Source: Brachypodius melanocephalos
Lineage: Eukaryota; Chordata; Aves; Passeriformes; Pycnonotidae
Reading direction: 5' to 3'
NCBI GenBank assembly: GCA_013398615.1
Contig: VZSR01003806.1
Location: forward strand, 16,472,971 to 16,536,970
Length of the DNA stretch: 64,000 bases
Position 1 is the first letter of the stretch; each line of letters begins with the position of its first letter. The translations under genes were made by a program, and so were the position numbers. The notes beneath the pieces were generated by a model. The model had not been told where the DNA came from. It made no database searches and saw only the letters and a list, made by a program, of their open reading frames with translations. Shown piece after piece: positions 1 to 11,689 of the stretch.

Positions 1-1020
1 CCCAAAAAATCTTGCATAAATTAAGGGTTACTTTTGTGCAATAATTTCACGTCAAAGCAACCCTTTTCTAATTTCTTGTCCTGTGTGCGAGCTGCCTCTT
101 TCTTCCCTGCAGTAATTCCTACAGGCCAGCTCTCTGATTCTTTTGCCTTTCTGCTCCACATGGTTTGTCTGTCAGATTACTCTGACACCTTCCTATTTAC
201 CATCAGCTCCTCTGCTCCTGAACTGTGTCTTTCAGAGCTCTGTCAGGATAACAAAATCTGCCAGGGAAGCTCTCCCACCCCAGCTGGGGTTTGAGCTTTT
301 AACGGCCAAAGCTAATGAGGCCACAGCCTACTGCTCCCTGGCACAGAGAGATGAGCACTTTATTTGGAGATACCTCTAGCCTAGGTGCTGTGTAGATGCC
401 AAATGGGAGCTGTTTTCTTCCCCATAAATACGTAGTCTGTGTATTTCAGAGCAATTGCAAGGCTGGAAGTGCCTACTTCAAGAATCTTTAAGTAGAGCAC
501 CTTTTAATGAAAATTAAGATATTCCATGCTACAGGGATATCTAGACCCATCCTCTGGTCCTGAGGTCAGAAGCATGGTGAGGTGTGTGTATATTACCGAG
601 CTCTCAAACCTCTCAAGTTGTGCCAGTGACTGTTTTGGCAAAGGAGCTGAGCTACCTACCATGTGCCTTCTTCCACTTTTCTTTTTTCACCCATCCTTTT
701 CACTCTATCTCACTTAAATCTGACCCTGACTAAATTTCAGCAATTAAAATGAATGCTCAGGTGGCTTTATGCAATTTTTAAACATATATAGCCACGGTCA
801 AAACTCTTTTCACAAAAAGAAAATCAAAGGTGAGCCCAAGTTCTGTAAGGTCTAGTCCACATCCCACTGACTTCCCTTGGTGTTTGTACAGGTCCTGGGT
901 CACAGCTTAGGCTGGTATTTTTCCATGTTGGAAAAACTCACAAACATTCTTTTGGGTAATTTTCAACAGATCTGAGAGCAACATGGAATATATGTGCTGT
1001 AATATAGCTACAGTATTTTA
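1..1020. other. Unassigned unique DNA
   Basis: AT-rich single-copy-looking sequence. Short open frames occur but have no recognisable domain, no convincing splice sites and no support from codon patterns. I see no repeat family here. Confidence 0.5.
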
Positions 1021-1400
1021 ATTGCAGGCATCTGCCATCCAGCTAACGCAGATATTCGTGGAAATGTTTACTTCATTATTGCCTCACAAGAACCTAATTA
1101 GGCTGACTGGAGACTTGAACAAAGGAGGCTGAAAAGGCATCAATTATGTGCGTTAGCACTCTGAATAGGGCTCTGAAACTCAGACCCGAACTTCCATCAG
1201 AAGGGGCTGTTCAGGAGCCCAGGCTGGTGATTGCAACCCCTTCATTTTGCACGCCCCGGGGCAGGGCTCGTTCTGCTGGAGGCGAAGGCAGCTTTTCATT
1301 TCGGTAATTGTGGGCTGTTTATGCAGAGGGAACGCCAGCAGGGGATGGGGGACGAGCTGACAACATTAAACCACGGCGGTGACAGCAGGGATGTCACTCA
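1021..1400. promoter_or_regulatory. Candidate conserved non-coding block with CTCF-like motif
   Basis: This block stands out from its AT-rich, CpG-poor neighbours. It contains the perfect palindrome CCTAATTAGG (1093-1102), built on a TAATTA homeodomain core, and an ACAAAGG Sox/TCF-type core near 1130. CCAGCAGGGG (1335-1344) matches the first half of the CTCF core motif, although the following bases (ATGGG) depart from the usual GGCGC. Several CpGs survive (around 1034, 1057, 1151, 1333 and 1375). That it is conserved or regulatory is inference; no open frame explains it. Confidence 0.25.
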
Positions 1401-2865
1401 CATCCAGCAATCAAAGCCTGCCGAGCACCAAACCCGGAGTCAGGTGTAGTGCACAGATACAGATTTCCATCCAAAGACATTTCCATTTAAACTCTGTGAG
1501 TTTAAATTATGACCTGCAACCTATTCTTAACCAAAATATGCAGCAGCACTGGGAAGAAAAATAAAATATTTCTAAAAGAATTTGGATATGCGTGAGGTAT
1601 AACAGGTCCACTCAGTCTTATTCGTCCCAAATCCCAATGAAAACTACAGATACATCCTGGTAAATGTGTTTGGAATAAGAAATATTTGAACAGCAGCCCA
1701 GACAAACTAATATTATATATTTTGGATCAGAAGAAATTATTTTTATTGAAGAGAAACTATTAACATATTTTTTATTTTAACATTCCTTCCAAACTTTCAG
1801 AATTTGTATTGTTTTTACTAAATTTGAGTTCAAAATAATTTGGAAAGCAATCAGTCTTTTGTTTCTTTCTTGGCAATGAAACATGATTTAAATATTTTGT
1901 TCTATTAATGGGATCTTAGGTCTTATTGTATTATGTCACATTAAAATAGTAGGCAATTAATCATAAATATCATTCTGAAGGTGAACTAATGTAAAAGGAA
2001 ATCACATGTATTAATTACTACATGAGTAGCAGTAATTAACAGCAAGTGGAACTGCATTTTAGTATAAAAAGTACTGCAAGGGCTAGTGAAAACTCTCAGC
2101 ATTTTTTGTATTATTTTGATAAAAGGAACTTTCATCTGATTCAGATAAAGCTGCACAACTGTACTTGTGACAGATGCTTTTAAATGTGTTACTTTATATT
2201 GCTGGATCACAACATACAGTGAAAAAATATTGTCAAAAAAGGTCAAAATGTGTGTTTCCTAATGATATAACCCCACATGCAGTTCAACCTGCTACTCTGG
2301 AAGTCACACGCTATTTAGAACTATGTGAGATTCAACTGACAGAAACCATCTCAGTACATAACTTTATTACCTGTGTGGTGGTTTGTATTAATTGTGACCT
2401 TATTTCCACTCACATGTTTTTCAGCTGGGTGGTTGAACTGAAGCCCAGTTTAAGTGATTACATTTGCAGTGTTTGTCTGATTCTTTCCTGTGTAACACAG
2501 TATTAATTCTGGTTATGGTTAGTAGCACCAACCAATTTGAGACTTACACTGTGCCATGTGATGTATGATAATATTTTCTCTTTCTGCTGTGCTTTTCAAT
2601 GATCTTTGCCATTAACACTGATAAGGACAAAAAGAAACCAACAGAGGCTGCTGCAGCAGCAGAGACCAATAAAGATAAAGCTCTTGTGTGTGTTGGGATT
2701 TCTGCTGGAGCACACAGCACTGTAAACAGCATTCCTCTTCCATAAAGAGGAAAACAAACAAACTGATGTCACTTGGAGGATTGCAGCCCCATTGTTATAT
2801 GTGTATGAGTTTTTCTTAGCTGATTTTATTTAAGAATGGGGATTTTTTTTCCCTTTATTCTGCAG
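1401..2865. other. Unassigned AT-rich DNA
   Basis: Very AT-rich, especially 1680-1990. A 110-codon frame at 2174-2506 has no recognisable domain and I do not call it a gene. No repeat family recognised. Confidence 0.5.
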
Positions 2866-3159
2866 CAGTTGTATCAGATGGACCTCTCAGACAGAATTCA
2901 GATAAGCCATAAGATCCTGCCCCAATACCATGGTTTCAGCTCAGTCCATTGCTCTCTTGAATAAAATCGTTCTGTGCACATTGACAGTGATGTGGGTCAG
3001 TTGATAAAGTCTCTTTCCAGAAGATCTTCAGTCCAGAATTTCTCTGACTTTGAAGAGAGTCTGCAGCACAGAAGAACTTACGGAACCTCAGGGGAACTAA
3101 ATGGCATTAAGAAAATAAAAGTCATTAAACAAATCTGCTTTCTATTGGATTCTGCTTAG
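2866..3159 (+). other. Possible exon-like open frames (weak)
   Basis: A pyrimidine tract (2842-2860) runs into TGCAGCAG at 2861-2868, a good splice-acceptor shape. It is followed by an open frame of 32 codons ending in TAA at 2962-2964, where AATAAA (2960-2965) overlaps the stop. A second frame, read from a GTG at 2974 to a stop at 3157-3159, is rich in charged and serine residues and looks fairly protein-like, but has no upstream acceptor I trust. I recognise no family. Chance frames in AT-rich DNA remain the more likely explanation. Confidence 0.12.
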
Positions 3160-3501
3160 TAAAATAAGCATAGCAACATCAAATCATTGTGCCCCAGGCT
3201 GGCGTTTTTAGAGTGACAAAATTTTTATTGCTTCATTTCAAAATGACTAATTCAGATTTTTCACTGGCATTACAGGAAAGTCAAACTCAAACCATATATT
3301 TTGAATATGTTGTAAGGCTGTTTGTATTTCTCCCCACTGTTTGTTTCAGTACTTATCCATCCTTTGCAGTGGTTTGAAATAAAGATAATTCTCAGTCTTG
3401 AAATCTGGAATTGATCTGCTGTTTTCTGTGGATGAACAGAATTGCCTTACAGCATGGAATTAACATTTTTTTTGTTTGTTTGTCTGTTTTTAATTTCTTA
3501 G
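3160..3501. other. Unassigned DNA ending in a pyrimidine tract
   Basis: Unique AT-rich sequence. Its end, 3467-3501, is a long T-rich tract closing with TTTCTTAG, the possible acceptor for the candidate exon that follows. An ATTAAC branch-point-like site lies about 40 bases upstream of the AG. Confidence 0.4.
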
Positions 3502-3579
3502 GGACTGGGGCTAACTCAGGCTGAAGACCACGACTACCAACACAGAGCTGGATTTTCTTCTCTAGACGTCTGGCAATGA
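3502..3579 (+). other. Candidate 3'-terminal coding exon (weak)
   Basis: A good branch-point and pyrimidine-tract arrangement ends in AG at 3500-3501. The frame starting at 3502 stays open for 25 codons and stops at TGA 3577-3579. The peptide includes AEDHDYQHRAGFSSLDVW, polar and mixed in composition, and the DNA has two CpGs, unlike its surroundings. AT-rich UTR-like sequence follows. I cannot match the peptide to a family and see no partner exon in the window. It could equally be a chance frame behind a chance acceptor. Confidence 0.15.
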
Positions 3580-5000
3580 AGAAGTCAGATTAATTAAGAT
3601 CCCTCAATTTAATCACTCTTGAGGTTTCTTCTGGACATTTACAGTTTGAATATTGAGTCTGCAGTGAAGACACAGTTTTTATATTCTAATTTAAAAAATT
3701 ATCAGAATATGTAAGATATGCAGAATGATTTTAATTGCCACTGTGAATTAAGTTCTCAAGCAACAGAAAATTGTTAAAGTTAGGGAAATAAGTTAGTTCA
3801 TGCATTTTGGTGAGAGTTCAGGGTATTTGTTATAATGCTGATATAAAATTTAAGATTAGAAAAACTCCAGCACCCCATGAACCTCTTTGTAAAGTTGCTG
3901 ACTATACAAAGCATTTACTTACGAGGTGCAGCACTTCCTTTACCTCCAACACTCATGCTTTGATTGAATTTTAGAAATCAGAGTATTGGCATTCTAATTT
4001 AAAAACACACCACAGATATTTCCTTTCTGTTCCCATGCTGTTCTTTCTTTTCTGCTCACAGATGGTATTCTGACATTTCTAATATATACTGCATTTGTAT
4101 CATAGTTTCCCAGAATATTTTGATAAGGAACTCCAAAACCAATTTAGTTGGAGAGCAAATCTGATGTCAGACTGAAAAAGATTTTCCTTCCTATTTTATA
4201 CTATTTTTTTTTTCCTGAAAGGAAAGAGAGAAACAAGCAAACTTCTTCCAGGAGATGAAAAGATAGACTTATCTTACTCTTGTAACAACTGAAATCTCTG
4301 AGATACATCAGGTTTTACATCAGGTTTTATCCTGACATGGTTCTTTCCAACTTACAATTACATATGAGAATCTTTTTGATGCCTGATATTTCTTTCCTCA
4401 CCTGCAACCTCTTTGTTTCTGACCTCACCTTCCAGATCACTTAGATATTTTTAATATAGTTTTGAAGGTGAAAATATAGCTTGGATTTAATACTACAGCT
4501 CTTTGTCTAAGTTTTACTCATAGAGGTATTCCAGTTCCTTTGGTTTCCCTGAGTGACATTCACCCCTCTGAGTTCTGGATGTCCGAAAATTATTTGTGCT
4601 CCAAGGTGGCATCTTAGTTCCCTCTGCAGGTAGTGCAAGAGGATTATTCACTTTCCATTTCTGAGATATCTTTGAGGGGGAATAGAATGTTATTTGCACC
4701 TAACAGCCTTTCGGTACTGGCTGTGCTGGAAAACCAGCATGGCCTGCCAGCTGGAAAAGGAGAAGAGATACCCACTTCTCAAATCCAGGAAGTTGCCACA
4801 TAAGAATTTGCAAAGTCTGTCTTTTTCATAAAGGTCACCAAAAATGGAAAAAAAAAAAAAATCAGAAATGTCATCGTGTATCTTGTATGCTCATCTTTCA
4901 AAGTAAGTTTTTAAGAGAAATTTCCTAATATTTTGAGAAAGATCAAAAATTCTTAAATGTCAAAGTGCTTATCTAATGAAAACTAAACTTTCAATATCTA
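3580..5000. other. Unassigned AT-rich DNA with minor simple repeats
   Basis: Unique-looking AT-rich sequence. It contains a perfect 12-base tandem duplication, ACATCAGGTTTT twice (4305-4328), and a run of 14 A (4848-4861). No gene or repeat family recognised. Confidence 0.5.
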
Positions 5001-5100
5001 GAATCCTGGTATCATTAAGGTTGAAAAAGACCTCTAAGCCCACTGAGTCCAACCTTCAGCCCAGCACTGCCAAATTCATCATTAAACCACATCTCTAGCA
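5001..5100 (-). mobile_element. CR1 LINE 3'-end fragment
   Basis: The stretch matches the reverse complement of a CR1 3' untranslated region: a decayed AGAATC tail unit, then ATCATTAAGGTTGAAAAAGACC, then CCCACTGAGTCCAACC and ATTAAACCAC. This is the familiar avian pattern near the CR1 3' end, so the element lies on the minus strand. Only about 100 bases remain; the rest of the 3' UTR and all coding sequence is missing, as usual for 5'-truncated CR1 copies. Confidence 0.8.
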
Positions 5101-6839
5101 TTATTTCATGACTGTCTGAAGGATGAAGTACAAATGTGCATTCTTTTTGCAACCAGGGCAGCTGGTAGCACCACATATATTTCTAACTTGGATTTCAGCA
5201 CAGAACATGTCTCAATTTGTTTAGCTGGAGTAGCAGTTTCCAATAGCACTGGGTGCCTTTCCATATGGGAATATGAGATTTCAGCTGCCTGATGGGATGA
5301 TCTCTTAACGTTGTGTAGAAGCTCAGCTCGTAGGCTACACACAGACAGCCTTTCCATCCCCAACCAGGCTTTCAGAGTAAGACCTTGAGCTTTTACTGAC
5401 CTTGTCCTGGAAGCAATGCCAAAATCATTCTAATGATTTCAAAACCTGAGGATGAAAAACTTGAGAGCAAGACTTGTGAGAAATCAATTCAGCAGAGAGA
5501 GAGGGAGTGGGGATAAGGTTCAACGCTCAGATTTTCTGGCAGTACCAAGTGACATTCATGTGAGCCATGGCATACCTCCAAATAACAGAACAACTTTATT
5601 CCTTCTACTTTATTCGTTATCCTAAGAGATGTTATTCAATCCTTAGGAGTGATGACAAAGCACCAAGAGTGCACATGAATAGTAATTATACACAAGTGTA
5701 ATCATTATAGGCAAATTTAGGGCTGAGTAAAAAGTTGTCCAGCACAGAACAGAAGAACTGAAAACTGCAGGAACCTCTGCAATCTGCAAAGATACCAGAT
5801 CTTAATAGCAGGCAGCAACAGATCTGCTTTTTTGTTTTTTTATAGGAATGCCTCACACAAATTTCTATATTCAGTTATTTATTCCAAGATGCTGAATATG
5901 ATTGTACTTGTTCATTGATATTTTCCAGGAACTCTAGTCAATACTTTCAAAATTGTCCACCAAGCCCCATTGATTTTGATGAAATTTTGTTTCAAAAAAT
6001 CAAGAAAAAAAATTCAAAACACCAAATGTTAACATTTTAGAGGTTTTGGAAATTAAAAGTGTTGGTGTTTGTTTACAAAACCTTATTTAATTACATAATG
6101 ACTGTTCTTATTTTCATAAATAAAGGTAAAAGATGAGACTGTTCAAACAAAATGATCAGAAAAAAGTGTTTCTGTAAATGTGAAAATCTTGTTTGGTTTT
6201 TTGTTTTCAAATACAGCTTATGTACTTATCCAGCATTTAGAAATGCTCCACTGACATTGCAATTCTGTGATAAGCAGATGCAGAAACAGACACACAGATA
6301 TTTTCACCTTCACATAGAAATCTTTTCCAAGTAAAATATTAATTAATAGGACAGTTGTTTCAGGGAGGGGAGTGGATGCAGTTGATAAAGCACCAATTAG
6401 AGGGTGGGAGAGGGAAATGTCAGGATTCTATGTGCTGTGAACTTATAAAGCTTTCCTGGACTTGACTGCTGTATACAGAATTACACCACTGAGATGCTAC
6501 TGATTAATTTGCAGGCTGCATGATCCTTTTGCAGCTGAGAGGTCATTTAAAGATATAAATGCCCCCTGAAAGTCCTGAATATTAGCAAAGTGAACTGGCT
6601 AAGGACACAATTGAAGGGACATTGGGATCCCACAACTGTAAAGAAAATGAATCAGTCTAAAAATTGGCTTTCTTTCCTCCCTCCACAGACTTGCCAAGCT
6701 TGTGCTGAGCTTAAGGTTGAGGCTTTGGCCTTCACTTTAAGCTCTCCCCATTACTTTGCACTACTCCTGACTGTCCTTGTGCCTCTCAGTTCTAAAGCAG
6801 AGAGTGGTTATTTGACTGCCTGTTCCAGAAACCTGGGGC
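5101..6839. other. Unassigned AT-rich DNA
   Basis: Unique-looking sequence with no convincing gene. A run near 5828-5841 is T-rich. Open frames here are short and lack known motifs. Confidence 0.5.
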
Positions 6840-7200
6840 CATCCCATCCAAAGAAGAGCAAGAAAGTTGGCGAAGGCTCTGGAGAGCAAGCCCAATGAGG
6901 AGCAGCTAAAGGGACTGGGGGTGTTTAGCCTGGAGAAAAAGAGACTCAAGGGGAACATTCTCATTCTCTACAACCACTGAAAGGAGGATGTAACGGGTTG
7001 GGGCTCAATCTCTTCTCAAGTGACAAGTAATTGGATAAGAGGAAATTGTTTCATGTTGTGCCAGAGAAAGTTTAGTTTGGATATTAGGAAAAATTCTTCA
7101 CCAAAGGGGCATTGTTAAGCATTGGAAGAGGCTGTTCAGGGGAGTGGTCAAGTCACCATCCTTAGAGATATCTAAAAGATGTGCAGATGTGGCATTAAGG
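6840..7200 (+). mobile_element. CR1 LINE fragment, broken by an ERV LTR
   Basis: Plus-strand CR1 covering the end of ORF2 and the start of the 3' UTR. Diagnostic stretches include GGGGGTGTTTAGCCTGGAG, CTACAACCACTGAAAGGAGG, the block around GATATTAGGAAAAATTCTTC, and CATTGGAAGAGGCTGTTCAGG, all close to the avian consensus. The match stops abruptly at 7200 with GGCATTAAGG, where the normal continuation (about 100 bases to the ATTCTATG tail) is replaced by an LTR. I could not find the missing 3' piece downstream, so it was probably deleted after insertion or has decayed. Confidence 0.88.
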
Positions 7201-7674
7201 TGTTGCTGAAATTGGCAGAACAAACTCCTCAACACCAATGTTGCATTAAGGAGCAGGAATTCTTTATTATAGCCCAAGGATATCTCCACCTATTGTGCAT
7301 GCTCAGTACAGAAAAAGCTCCTGTTGAAATACTATATTTTACACGCATACTCATGAGTTTTCCCAGAAGACACATGAATAAAGCAATCACTTCTCAGAAG
7401 TTATTAACATTTCCCCTCCCCTTGGCCTGTGCATTCTTATCCCAAGGTCACTCCAGTGGTCCTTGGTGGTCATCAACCCCAAAGTTCTCCATGATCTTGG
7501 TGCCACAAATATTGGGCTGAGTTGGCATAACTAGTCTGATTCATTGTTCTGTGAGACACTTGGTTAACCAAGTGCACATTCTTGTTCCTTTCTTTGTTTG
7601 ATGTTTAACATGATCCTATGGGACAAGCACTGTATTTTCCACCAGCTGGGCAAATAGTTCTCCCTCTGGCAACA
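7201..7674 (-). mobile_element. Endogenous retrovirus 3' LTR
   Basis: Read on the minus strand this 474-base unit begins TGTTGCCAGAGGG and ends TTTCAGCAACA, giving perfect TGTTGC/GCAACA inverted ends, the hallmark of a retroviral LTR. It has an AATAAA signal about 65 bases before its 3' end (TATAATAAAGAATTCC). Immediately upstream in element sense is a purine-rich tract, AACGGGGGAAA (7675-7685), as expected for a polypurine tract, and then envelope remnants, so this is a 3' LTR rather than a solo LTR. It sits inside a CR1 fragment. A 5' LTR is not visible, so no target-site duplication can be read. I do not assign a named family. Confidence 0.8.
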
Positions 7675-8103
7675 TTTCCCCCGTTTGGGGCTTTTGAAGC
7701 TTGTTTTCCCCACCAGCCTTCATAAGCCTCACTTTGCTTCTTTTTATAAACATAATATTTGTTCCTCGTGTTGCATTTATAATCACATTTTATACACAAC
7801 TTAAAGCAAGTATTGTAATCGCAATTATCACTACAAGCACAATTATACTTTTCAAGACAGAGGCCAATCAACCAGAGAAAATCCAAGTCGTTTCAATATT
7901 TTATCCAACCAACCGTTTTCTAATTCTACACTTAATTCTCTGCTGGATGATGCATCTGATTTTATCCTCTGTATCTGATCATCCAATTTGGCAGTCATAT
8001 TTGGAATGTGCATGACAGGTATTCTTTGTTTTAATCTAAGAAAATATCCTACCACCAGTTTTACCTGGCAGCCAGGAGACTGCCAGGGCCGAGGACTGAT
8101 TGT
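7675..8103 (-). pseudogene. Decayed ERV envelope (TM) remnant and polypurine tract
   Basis: Directly upstream (in element sense) of the LTR. One minus-strand frame (8055 to 7852, opened by GTG rather than ATG) has an amphipathic stretch ending in a Trp/Leu-rich segment and then stops. In another frame the following DNA (about 7859-7791) encodes a clear membrane span, IIVLVVIIAITILALSC, with a stop just after it. That order (ectodomain tail, membrane span, short tail, polypurine tract, LTR) is the end of a retroviral env gene. The frameshift and stops show it is dead. No gag or pol is recognisable, and the upstream boundary is uncertain. Confidence 0.6.
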
Positions 8104-11100
8104 AGAAAGTTATAAAGGACATTCAGCACACGATATAAAATGCCTGGTAAAGCACCCACGGTGTTCTGTTCCATTCAAGAGTTTACTTCCATGACTTAGT
8201 CTTCTTTTATTACATGGTCCAGGGTAGGAGTCCTCCATGATGGGATTCCTGGGGCTTGAGAGGCATCATTTAGCCTGGTGTAGCTGTGAGCCAATGGTTC
8301 TGTCATGTAAAGAAAAACTGAGGAATGGAAAGGCTGTGAAACAGAGTGAAAACAATCATCCTCACACTGAATTAATAATTCATATTTATTTATATTAAGG
8401 ATGACCATATTGTCACTAGCATTGCTTATATGGAACAAAAGTGCTGCTGGAGGGCCCTTGGCAGTGGCTGGCAGATCATGAGGGGAAAATATCACTTACT
8501 TACCCTTTTGTTATACTCTTACACAGTATGTATTTGCTCACAGTTGTTGTAGGTGACAGCACGCTGCTAAAAATGGACATTTATATTGCTTCAAATAGGT
8601 ATTTTTGTGCTCATATGTGGTTACTTAGGAAATTTATACAGCAAGATCACCCATCCACAAGTTTGTGAAGACTTACTGGAGCCCTCTTCATCTTCAATGT
8701 TTCAAATTCATCTCTCAGACGGTTGGCTTCGACGTTTGATATGGTGCAATTTCAAATCCTTCCAAAGAAAAAGCTATTAAGGAAATCTGTCTAGTGAACA
8801 AGCTATTTGGAAATAAATTTTGACTGCTTTTCAGCTGTTCTCAGCCTTTAGAGTCCAAAATGCATAGGAAACAACAGAAGTGTGTTTACAATCACATATT
8901 ATACAATTAATAGCTGATGACACTTAGGGAATAGCAGTGTGTTTAGTTTACAAGGTAAATATTTATAATGGAAATATTTAACGACTTAACCATCTTATTT
9001 AACTGGCCTTCTCTTCCATTGCCTGGTCTAAACATTGTACAGAATTCTACTGGCACTAATTTCTGGAGTAAAACATTTATATCCGTGTTGTGTAATATGC
9101 TGGCCAGGTACCTCCAGCAGAGGTAACCTCCCCACACTGGTTAATAGGAAAATGTCATTCCCTGGTGTGGTGGCAAAGAAAGAAGCAGGTAAACTCATTT
9201 ATTTGCTGTTCCAGTGCAGGCTGTGAAAACTTGGCACAATGTTTACTTCCCTCATAGGGGTGGGCAAACTTTGTACTTATGAGATACAAACAGAGTAATC
9301 CTCCAAAGATGGACATGGTCTTTCTCAAATTCACTTTCAGGTAATGACAAACTCCTCAGTGTTTGATTCCTGAGGCTGGAATATCTGAAAGAGTCCTTTT
9401 TTCCACAGGGGGGCAAGCATATGCTTTTATTATCTTCAGTCTAATTCAGCATTAAGTATATAGAGAAGGTAGCCTCTATAGTTCAAAGGAGATGGACTGC
9501 AGTCTAATGCTGTCTTGATACTCTTCCAGCCTCCCATGTGGCATTTTCCTCAGCAATTTTTCTCCTTTTTCTGTTACTAGCACACCTTTCTCATATCTAG
9601 TGCTACCTTGTACATGATGCTGAGTTATCATCCTGTTTCAATTGACAAACCTTTTCCCTTGGTGGACCCCAAAGCTCTCCATAACAACGTGGAATTTCCA
9701 ATAACTTAAATCAAAGTTAACCGAGAAAGACCAATCCTAAACACAGTCAAGCCATCAAGTGTGTTGGTGTTAAAAAACCCCATTTAAACCTGAAAGAATT
9801 GGTTACTTTTTGGCTTACTAGGTCAGACCTAAGATGTAGTGGATTTCTAAACCCGATGTATTTAGGCAGCATTTTCACTCCTGTGTTTCAGAAATATATG
9901 TTTTCCTTTTTGTGTGTACATACAACATATAGGCATACATTTTAAATGTCAAGCTGTGTAAAGAAAGGCAATCTGAGAGAATGAGATGAAGACAGCAACT
10001 TTCAGAGGTCTGTTGTCTTCATTTTCCAGCAAATACATTCATTATAAAGCCAAAAGAAAATGAAACAGGATTATTAAGTATGGGAATGGATTTAAGGAAG
10101 GTCTTTGATCCAAAAGAAAATAGACATTAGGCCAAACCATTGAAGGGAGGAATTGTGTAAACATTAAAGATGAATTAAAATTAATAGTAGAGGGAACAGT
10201 GACTACATTTCTCCATCTGAGCAGGCAGGGCTTCTAAAGGAAATCTAATAAATGTGGCATGAAACAGAAGTGACAGAGCACTGGAGAAGGGGAGGAGAGG
10301 AACAGAGTTAAGAGGCAAGACAGGCAGGAAAGTGCCCTTTGGGATCTGGAATGGAGTTCACTTAAAAGGAGTTCACACAGGCAGCGGTGCAATGTGGCTG
10401 ATACATTTGCTTACTTTGAAAATTCCTGTAATCAGAAGTTCCATTCCAAAAGACATCCCCCAATGTCTTAACACAGAGGCAACAAGTAGAAAAAAGTCAG
10501 GAAATATGCCATGGGACAAGGTACAGTTTGATAAAATGAATTCTGGCTCACATTGGTGGGATATTTGGCTGTTGCTGTGGGTTTCTGGTGCTGGCCTAGA
10601 GGAGTGATAGGAGTCGGATATAATGGGAATGACATCAAGCATGATCAGGGGATGGTGTCTTAACAAGAAACCTGCTACCAGCAGCACCATTGCTACTGCT
10701 CCTGGCTGCTTTTCTGGAGCAAAACAGACAAGTTTGCACCAGAGTTTTATACTGTGTTTGTAATTAGGTCATAATTTGTACCACAAGCAGAGCTTTTAAG
10801 GTGGTAGAGAGAATGCACACCCACCCCTTAGAGCCCAAGTACTATAACTGATTTATAGATGTAGTTAACTTTATAGACGGCAAATGTTCATCCTTGTGAT
10901 ATATTTAGAAATGTGCATGAATATTTCCCAGGAAGGACTTTTGTTATCAGCCTTCTTCTGTCCAGACAAGGACAGATCATTTTCTTAAGGTTATGCAATA
11001 ACTCAGCAGGGTGCCTTTCTCTTGTGGTCTCCCTAAACCATTCAAATAGGGATAATAATGGGAAATGAAAAAAAAACCAAACCCAAAAATGTTCCCCTTC

Positions 11101-11689
11101 AGCAGGTAACCAAATCTAGAATAACCAAATTTAAAGCTGAGAAATATTACTGCTCTGGATTTACAGATCTGCTCTGAAATCCTGATGCTGAACTCACATA
11201 CACTGAAAATGTTTTCTGACTGAAAGTAAACTCCAGAGGAATTCAGACTGAAATGTACCATCCTAGTAGATTATTTGGCTTGCTTCATTAACCCAGTTTA
11301 GTCTGAGTTGACTGAATTTATAGAACTAGATAAAGACTAGTTGTAGACTAGTAATAGGTATGACAACATCTTTAATATACTGGTATTGTCAATAATATTA
11401 ATGGGTTTAGTTAAAAGCTTTACTATTATAAGTGAAAAAATACTCAATGTGTAATTAATCCAAGGTTATCCTATCAGCAGAGGCACTGGAAATAGAACCC
11501 AACATAAACATTATTAATATCAGTTTACTTCAGTCCAGAGCTGGCCACTAAATGCTATGGACATATTTTTGATCATTTTATTCACATATGTTATGTTACT
11601 GTCAGGAAATAAATACTTCCTTTTTATTTGTTCCATATTCCAAACAGATTTGATGTAACTAGAAAAGGAAAAATATTAAGCAGGAAGAG
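8104..11689. other. Unassigned unique DNA
   Basis: No CR1, LTR or gene that I can support. Frames up to 105 codons (10373-10690, minus) lack domains. Small features include a repeated AGACTAGT at about 11334-11352. Some of 8104-8450 could be more decayed ERV sequence, but I cannot show it. Confidence 0.45.

Noticed and set aside
9655..9700. Similarity of CTTGGTGG-ACCCCAAAGCTCTCCAT to a part of the 7201-7674 LTR
   Set aside because: Only about 25 bases are alike, with a 6-base gap, and the flanks do not match, so a second LTR copy cannot be supported.
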